A stretch of DNA of 64,000 nt from Geosiphon pyriformis (taxonomy: Eukaryota > Glomeromycota > Glomeromycetes > Archaeosporales > Geosiphonaceae): contig JAAOMT010000779.1 of NCBI GenBank assembly GCA_016748015.1, forward strand, positions 143,882 to 207,881. The letters run 5' to 3'. Every line of letters begins with the position of its first letter. Positions within the stretch are counted from its first letter, which is position 1. Under the pieces are notes generated by a model. It worked only from the letters and a program-made list of their open reading frames with translations. It made no database searches and was not told the DNA's origin. A program made the position numbers and the translations under genes. Positions 58,979-64,000 of the stretch are shown here, in pieces.

Positions 58979-61900
58979 NNNNNNNNNNNNNNNNNNNNCA
59001 CGTCATTTATTCTTTCTGTGTGACCATAGAATGGTTTAAGTGTTTTAGGGCGACCATCGAACCAGTTTTTCTCTCGTCTATACAGCTTTTGATAAACAGT
59101 TTCCCAACACGTATCAGAATTCAAAGAAGGTGCAAACCCGTCTCTTTCGAATATTTCAATACATTTAAGACGCCAAATAGATGAATCTTTGGTGATATTA
59201 CCCCAAGTTCTACTAGCCTATTGAGAAAAAATGATTCAGTAGGGAAGTACGAGGAAAAAGGTACAATAATAGCGAAGACACTTACTTGACGACAATTACA
59301 CAGATCTTTAGCGTTCAGCTGTGAGAAAATCTTTACAGAAAGCTCAAATGGGAGGGCACCTATCAAATCAAATCCTTCTAAACCCAAACGTTGCAAGCCT
59401 TGCTGAAGTATATGAAAATCATAGGAATCACATTCGCTGACCAATTCGGTCAAACTAAGAGTTTTCAAGTTCCCAAGTAGAATCAAATTTTGGTAGGTAG
59501 TTTTTGTCTTGGTCTATGCACGCGATTGAGATGTACTTACAAAGCCTTTCGTTGTTCACGATTCAGTGTTCTGAAGTTCTGTAAGGCAGCTGAAAACTCA
59601 CTTGGCAGAACCATTATCAAATACAAGTCAAAAGGAGTTGATTATTTTTACCAAACAAATATTTGTAGATTATTATGGCCGTTAAACTAAACCAGTTGTG
59701 GCGTTAGCGATCTGCATAGAAAATGAAAATCTTAGTTGAAGTCGCGTGTACACTTTTCAAAGATGGTTACCACGCGAGCGAAAGCGAAGGCAACTGCGAC
59801 GGCGACCCATTCTCCTTCACATCACGATTCCATAGAAAGCCTCCCTCAGCCTTTGATACTAATTGAGAGCATAGAGTTTCCTTCAACTCCCTCTAGACGG
59901 AATTCTTCTAACACACAAGACATAATTCTTTCGGGTTCAAGTGAAAACAATTCACTACAAAATGTCAAGCTTCCTATAAAAAGAATTATAGTTATTTCTG
60001 ACTCCGATTCTGAAGAGTCGAAAACCCAGGCAAAAAAAAGTATTTTGATTCATAATGATTGGCTCTGATCAACTTTTTCCCTTCACTCAAAAAGCTTCTT
60101 CAAAGGGAGTATTATTTCTAACTCGGAAGAGAACCAGTTGGAAAAATCGGCTCAACAATGTAAGTTAATTTATAAAGAACTCATCTCTAAACTTGTTACC
60201 TCGACTACAAAAAACTTTCTTCTCAAGTTAGCACTCAATCCAAAGATAGAGAATGGGGTGGAGAAACTCCAACTTCTCCGTATCATAGGAGTATAGAACA
60301 TATTCAATCAAGTCTTGCAGGTTTTTTAGATAAAACAAGTATTTGGAAGTCTATTTTTTTAATAGTTTCAGAGCGACCACGCCTACGTCACAGTACAAAC
60401 CGGACCGACTTTAACAAAAATCTCAAGAAACTACTTGGTAATTATTTCAAGAGGGCTCTACATTTCATATCGACAATAAAATAAATAATTTAACTTTTAG
60501 ATAAAAGACACAGAGTTCAATTTTCAAATCAGGAAAAAAATAAGGATGAACAAGAATTGGTCCAAATTGATCTGGATATTGACCAAGAAAGAGATTCACG
60601 CCAACAACTATCTTCATCTAATTCTGATAGCTCGAGTTCCTTTGAAGAAGAAGAAATTGATCTCGATAAATCGGGTATTTACGTATTCGACTCCTTCAAA
60701 AAACTAACATTTTATATCACTCAGATTTTGATTATACCATCCAGATTTTGATTATACCATCTTTTGTTCTGATATCATAGCAATAATAGAAAAGCGCACT
60801 CGAGGCCAAAGGGAATCACGATATCGTGATAGTCTCAGAAAGCTTTTAGGTATTAAAGTGTAATATGAAATTGGCGTTGTGATTAAATTTTTACTGTTTA
60901 TTGCTCATCTCAAATTTTATAGCTCGTAAGCGTGACAAGACTAAGGATATTTCCATTAATTTGGATAAAGATGATAATGATGATAATGATGATGATGGTG
61001 AGGAGGAGGAGGCGGAGGAAGAAGAATTAACGCAAACTGAGGATCCAAATGATGATTTAAGAGACTTTATAGTTGAAGCAGGAGAGGATGAAGATATCTC
61101 CAATATAGAACTCCCAGGTAGCCCAAAACATATCCTGTGACTCTATATTGAAATTAACTCCAAACTTATATCATGTAGAAGAATTTGCGAGTACGCAAAA
61201 CCTGGAATATCATTTCAAGGTGTTTATCCAATATTTGATTTACCTTGTGATGGTTGCTAATTACAGTGATATTGAAAAACGTAGGTGAACCTTTTATAGA
61301 GTCATATTTTTTATATTAAAATATCTGACGCAATTTTGAATCATTAAAACCCCTCAGATCAATATTTTAGGTCTTCAATGAAAATAATTGACAGGAAGAT
61401 TGACGGATATAGAGATTCACTTGTTGCCAGCTCTGTATGGACCTTAGAATTTAAGGTTTACTGTCATTCTTTCAACCTGATTTACCTTTTTAGAATATAT
61501 TCTAATATAAAATTGCTATCATAGAGATGCTTGAATTTCTATCCGAAATATACCAGCTATTATTCTCCACATGCTTTTTGTGATGCATGCAATAGTAGCA
61601 AGCCAGCATATTTCAAAGTATCCTTGAGTGGACAACCTTATAACCGGAAAACACTACAAGTAGGTTTTTTAATAGTGTTTAACAAACTGAATAAAGAATT
61701 TATTACAAAAGCTTAATTTAAACTTTATGTTACGTAGTCACGCAATAAGTCTGATTCGGATTCTTCAGCTGATGGTATTGAAGAAATCGACGTGTTTCAC
61801 GAAAGAAAGCGAGATTTTTATCTCGGACGATTTTGTAAGATTCGTTCCAGGGTATACCACGACCTTCATCACTTAAAACTACATTTCTTTGAAAAGGTTC

Positions 61901-62076
61901 AGGCTCAAGTCGAGCGATTGTTATCTGAGCGTAGTGAAGAAAACATGGATCCCAACACAATTACAACAATATTTGAAGAGAAAGGTTTTACCGACTCATA
62001 TTTCTCTCAATTTGAACGGATTATCGATGGGGCTGAAAAATTGTACAGAAATCAAAATACAGTGGAGTATGATTAA
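58368..62076 (+). CDS. DUF4211-domain nuclear protein, split by the assembly gap
   Basis: Start ATG 58368 (MVTTRAKAKATATATHSP), also present at 59763 in the duplicate. Exon 1 ends 58644; a 66-bp intron leads to 58711. A later exon runs through EWGGETPTSPYHRSIEHIQS to the gap at 58978 and, when the duplicate is collapsed, continues in frame at 60374 with RPRLRHSTNRTDFNKNLKKL. Further exons: QEKNKDEQELVQIDLDIDQE, SLRKLLG, RKRDKTKDISINLDK plus a long Asp/Glu tract (60967-61030), LTQTEDPNDDLRDFIVEAGE, EFASTQNLEYHFKVFIQYLI, RKIDGYRDSLVASSVW, FCDACNSSKPAYFKVSLSGQ, and FYLGRFCKIRSRVYHDLHHL to the stop at 62074-62076. DDL.DFIV..., RKIDG.RDSLV.SSVW, CDAC and FYLGRFC are DUF4211 marks. An IIVISDSDSEE stretch looks like a SUMO-interacting motif. 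The role of DUF4211 proteins is poorly known; chromatin-related is inference. Confidence 0.82.
58979..58998. other. Assembly gap (20 N)
   Basis: Twenty consecutive N. The flanking sequences overlap each other over 1,375 bp, so the gap probably marks two contig ends that were not merged. Confidence 0.99.
58999..60373. repeat. Second copy of the 1,375-bp duplicate (likely artefact)
   Basis: Contains a truncated second F-box gene start (59486-58999, minus) and a second DUF4211 start (ATG 59763). Neither should be counted as an extra gene. Confidence 0.9.
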
Positions 62077-62401
62077 GTTGTGTCTTTCGGACCAAATAAA
62101 GAAAATTTGAAGGTGAACTTTATTTATTATATCAAATTTTCTTGTTAAGATTTTTCATATTCTTTTATTAATATAACAATTGGTAAAAAAGCTTTTAAGT
62201 TGATAATCTTAAATTTTTATTAAATAATATAATTAAACTTCTAGTAAATTTTTAATCTGTTATTTTGCTGTTATCATAAAATATTTCAAATAAACTTGTT
62301 TAATATAATATAATAATTTAAAATTTAATAAATTTCAAAAAAAAAATCATATTAAAAAAACATTATTTTATATATTTTTTAATATGTTCAATTTTTTTTA
62401 T

Positions 62402-62450
62402 TTGCTTTAACAAGTGTAATCCAACCACTACAAAATGCTTTTTTTAAGTA
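62402..62450 (-). mobile_element. LINE 3'-end fragment
   Basis: tttaacaagtgtaatccaac followed by cactac matches, in the same orientation, the 3' end of LINE A at 15338-15362 (tttaacaagtacagcctaac, then cactat). Confidence 0.5.
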
Positions 62451-62523
62451 AAATAGAAACTAAGCAGTCTTTGACTGTTGTTAAAACACTGTTTTTGGCT
62501 TTAAGTAATAGTTTTTTTTTATT

Positions 62524-63100
62524 GTTATTAAGTAAAATTTGAGCTATAAATAACATAAAATTATTCTTAAATTTTTATTATTAATTAATATATATTATTA
62601 TTTTATATATTATTACTTATTATTTAACCAAATTATCAATTATTATTATTTAATTAATAATTCAATTTGTTTAATAAACAAATATAATTAAATACAATAA
62701 TTAAATTATGTAATATCTTAAACTTTGTAATATTTAAGAATTTATAAAAAGACTTAAAAATCTAACAAAATATTTTATAGTTTAATAAAATAGTTACTGT
62801 TTACTAAAAAGTATATTTAGTTTTTAATAGTTTATAAAAATATTAACAAAAAAAAATGTTAAAATATTATAATTAAATATATAAAAAAAAAACTTTTATT
62901 TTTATTTTTTTTAAATTAAAATAATTATTACAAATTAACAAAATAAATTTTTATGTTAAAAAACCAAATTTATTGTTATTTATTTATTTTGAAATTATCT
63001 AGTTTAACTAATACTCTAAAATTAATTAGTTATTAATTTTAATATACAAATTAATTATTTCAAATTTTAAAAAAAAACATTCTTTTAACAATTTATTAAA
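62524..63100 (+). repeat. Decayed, almost fully A+T gypsy LTR
   Basis: Aligns by eye with the gypsy LTR from its start: ataacataaaattatt, attattaattaatatat, acttattatttaacc, ttaattaataattcaattt, attatgtaatatctt, aaaccaaatttattg, ttgaaattatctagtttaac. Nearly every C or G of the LTR is T or A here. The right end is not defined. Confidence 0.6.
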
Positions 63101-64000
63101 AATTTAAATATTATTTTCATTTTATTTTTTCTATTATTTTATTAAAAAATTTACAGTCAAAAATTTTTGTAAAAAAGTGGATTTTAAAAACATTAAAATA
63201 ATTATTTATTATAATAAAATCTATAATCAAAATTTTTTGTAAAAAATTTATTTTTATTATAAAGTGATTATATTAAAATTATTAACATAAAATTAACTAT
63301 TTATAAACTCAATATTATACAAATCTAAAATATAAAAACATTGAAAATAAATAATTATTAAAAATTTAATAGTTTTTATTAATAATAATATTTACAATAA
63401 ATTTAATATTAACAAATTTTTTAATAATATTTAATGCTTTTTTAAGATTTTAATACACTAAAAAATTATACAAAGTAATAATTATTTTTAATATAACAAT
63501 TCTAAAATATTATTAAACAATTCACATTTTTTGTAAATAAAAATTTTAAATTTTAAATAGAATTGTAATTATAAAAAAAACATTTAACAAACAATTATTT
63601 TTTTGGAAATTATAATTTTAATTTATTATTGTAAAATTTTGTAAAAAAAACTATTAATTTTTATTTAACTTAAAATTAAAACAAAAAAACAGCAATAATA
63701 AAAAACAAAAAAATTATTTTATTTAAATAACATATAACAATTATAAATATCTAAATAAAAATCTAATAATATTATTATTTTTTTAAACTTAAATATTATT
63801 ACTCATAAAAAAATAAAAATTATTAAAAAAATAATATAATAAGAAAAATTTTAAAAAATTTTAGAAATTTTATAAGTATCAAAAATTTTAAAATTACCAA
63901 AAAAAATGCTTAAAGTTCTAAAAATGCTAAAAATATTAACAATAATTTAAAAAAAATATAGAAATAACTAAAAGTATTAAAATATTTTATATTATAAAAA

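Larger units (their letters stand above)
62077..64000. other. AT desert containing decayed retroelement ends
   Basis: No gene. Two remnants can be traced: a LINE 3' end in minus orientation at about 62402-62450 and a decayed gypsy LTR at about 62524-63100. The rest to 64000 is close to pure A+T with no feature I can name. Confidence 0.6.

Noticed and set aside
58999-60068. Second F-box gene and second DUF4211 gene
   Set aside because: Exact duplicates next to a gap; best explained as an assembly artefact.
1-64000. Bacterial (endosymbiont) contig
   Set aside because: Spliceosomal introns in several genes, a mitochondrial-type ArgJ, F-box/WD40, HOOK and DUF4211 genes show a fungal nuclear origin.
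1-64000. tRNA or rRNA genes
   Set aside because: I scanned for B-box-like GGTTCGANTCC words and rRNA-like GC-richer blocks and found nothing convincing; weak matches lie inside coding sequence.

Overview
This is a nuclear contig from an AT-rich, intron-containing fungus. It most resembles an arbuscular mycorrhizal fungus (Glomeromycotina, Rhizophagus/Diversispora/Gigaspora-like). Reasons: short GT-AG introns of about 40-110 nt, compact host genes separated by very AT-rich deserts, LINE and dUTPase-bearing gypsy elements of a type I associate with this group, and a P-loop ATPase gene of a family expanded there. The organism call is inference from recognised families; no database was searched.

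Left part (1-15.3 kb): the first exon of a gene running off the left edge; a polyQ HAPSTR1/DUF4588-like gene (771-1574); an unrecognised 378-aa gene (2830-3966); a broken, 3'-truncated HOOK-family gene (5564-6796, minus); a two-exon P-loop ATPase (8850-11376); a decayed DUF7869-like transposase-type gene (11671-13383); and a decayed leucine-rich-repeat sequence of bacterial style (13.5-14.6 kb).

Middle part (15.3-47.8 kb): a nested retrotransposon nest. LINE A (minus) and LINE B (plus) of one family lie head to head. LINE B is split by a complete dUTPase-bearing Ty3/gypsy element (24415-34272; LTRs with TGTTACC/GGTAACA ends) and again by a solo LTR of a second family (37188-38022). A third, strongly AT-shifted copy, LINE C (about 41982-47775), carries another solo LTR of the second family (43156-44004) and a reversed solo LTR of the gypsy family (45490-46433). 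All four insertions split recognisable LINE coding sequence and show 4-bp target duplications. Decay is dominated by C-to-T and G-to-A transitions, which create stop codons and turn catalytic aspartates into asparagine. The AT deserts look like the end point: a gypsy LTR is still traceable in the desert at 62.5-63.1 kb.

Right part (48.3-62.1 kb): ordinary host genes. These are a GH15 glucoamylase/trehalase-like hydrolase (minus), a small lysine-rich protein (plus), mitochondrial ornithine acetyltransferase ArgJ/Arg7-like (minus), a Swi5-domain recombination protein (plus), an F-box/WD40 protein (minus) and a DUF4211 protein (plus). A 20-N gap at 58979-58998 is flanked by two identical 1,375-bp copies (57604-58978 and 58999-60373). 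This is almost certainly an unmerged contig overlap, and collapsing it restores one open exon of the DUF4211 gene.

The most unusual signals are the 20-bp-period, CpG-containing six-unit array inside the gypsy LTR, the cysteine-rich module and dUTPase between protease and reverse transcriptase, an uncharacterised third ORF whose stop codon lies in the 3' LTR, and the graded decay of related elements into AT desert.
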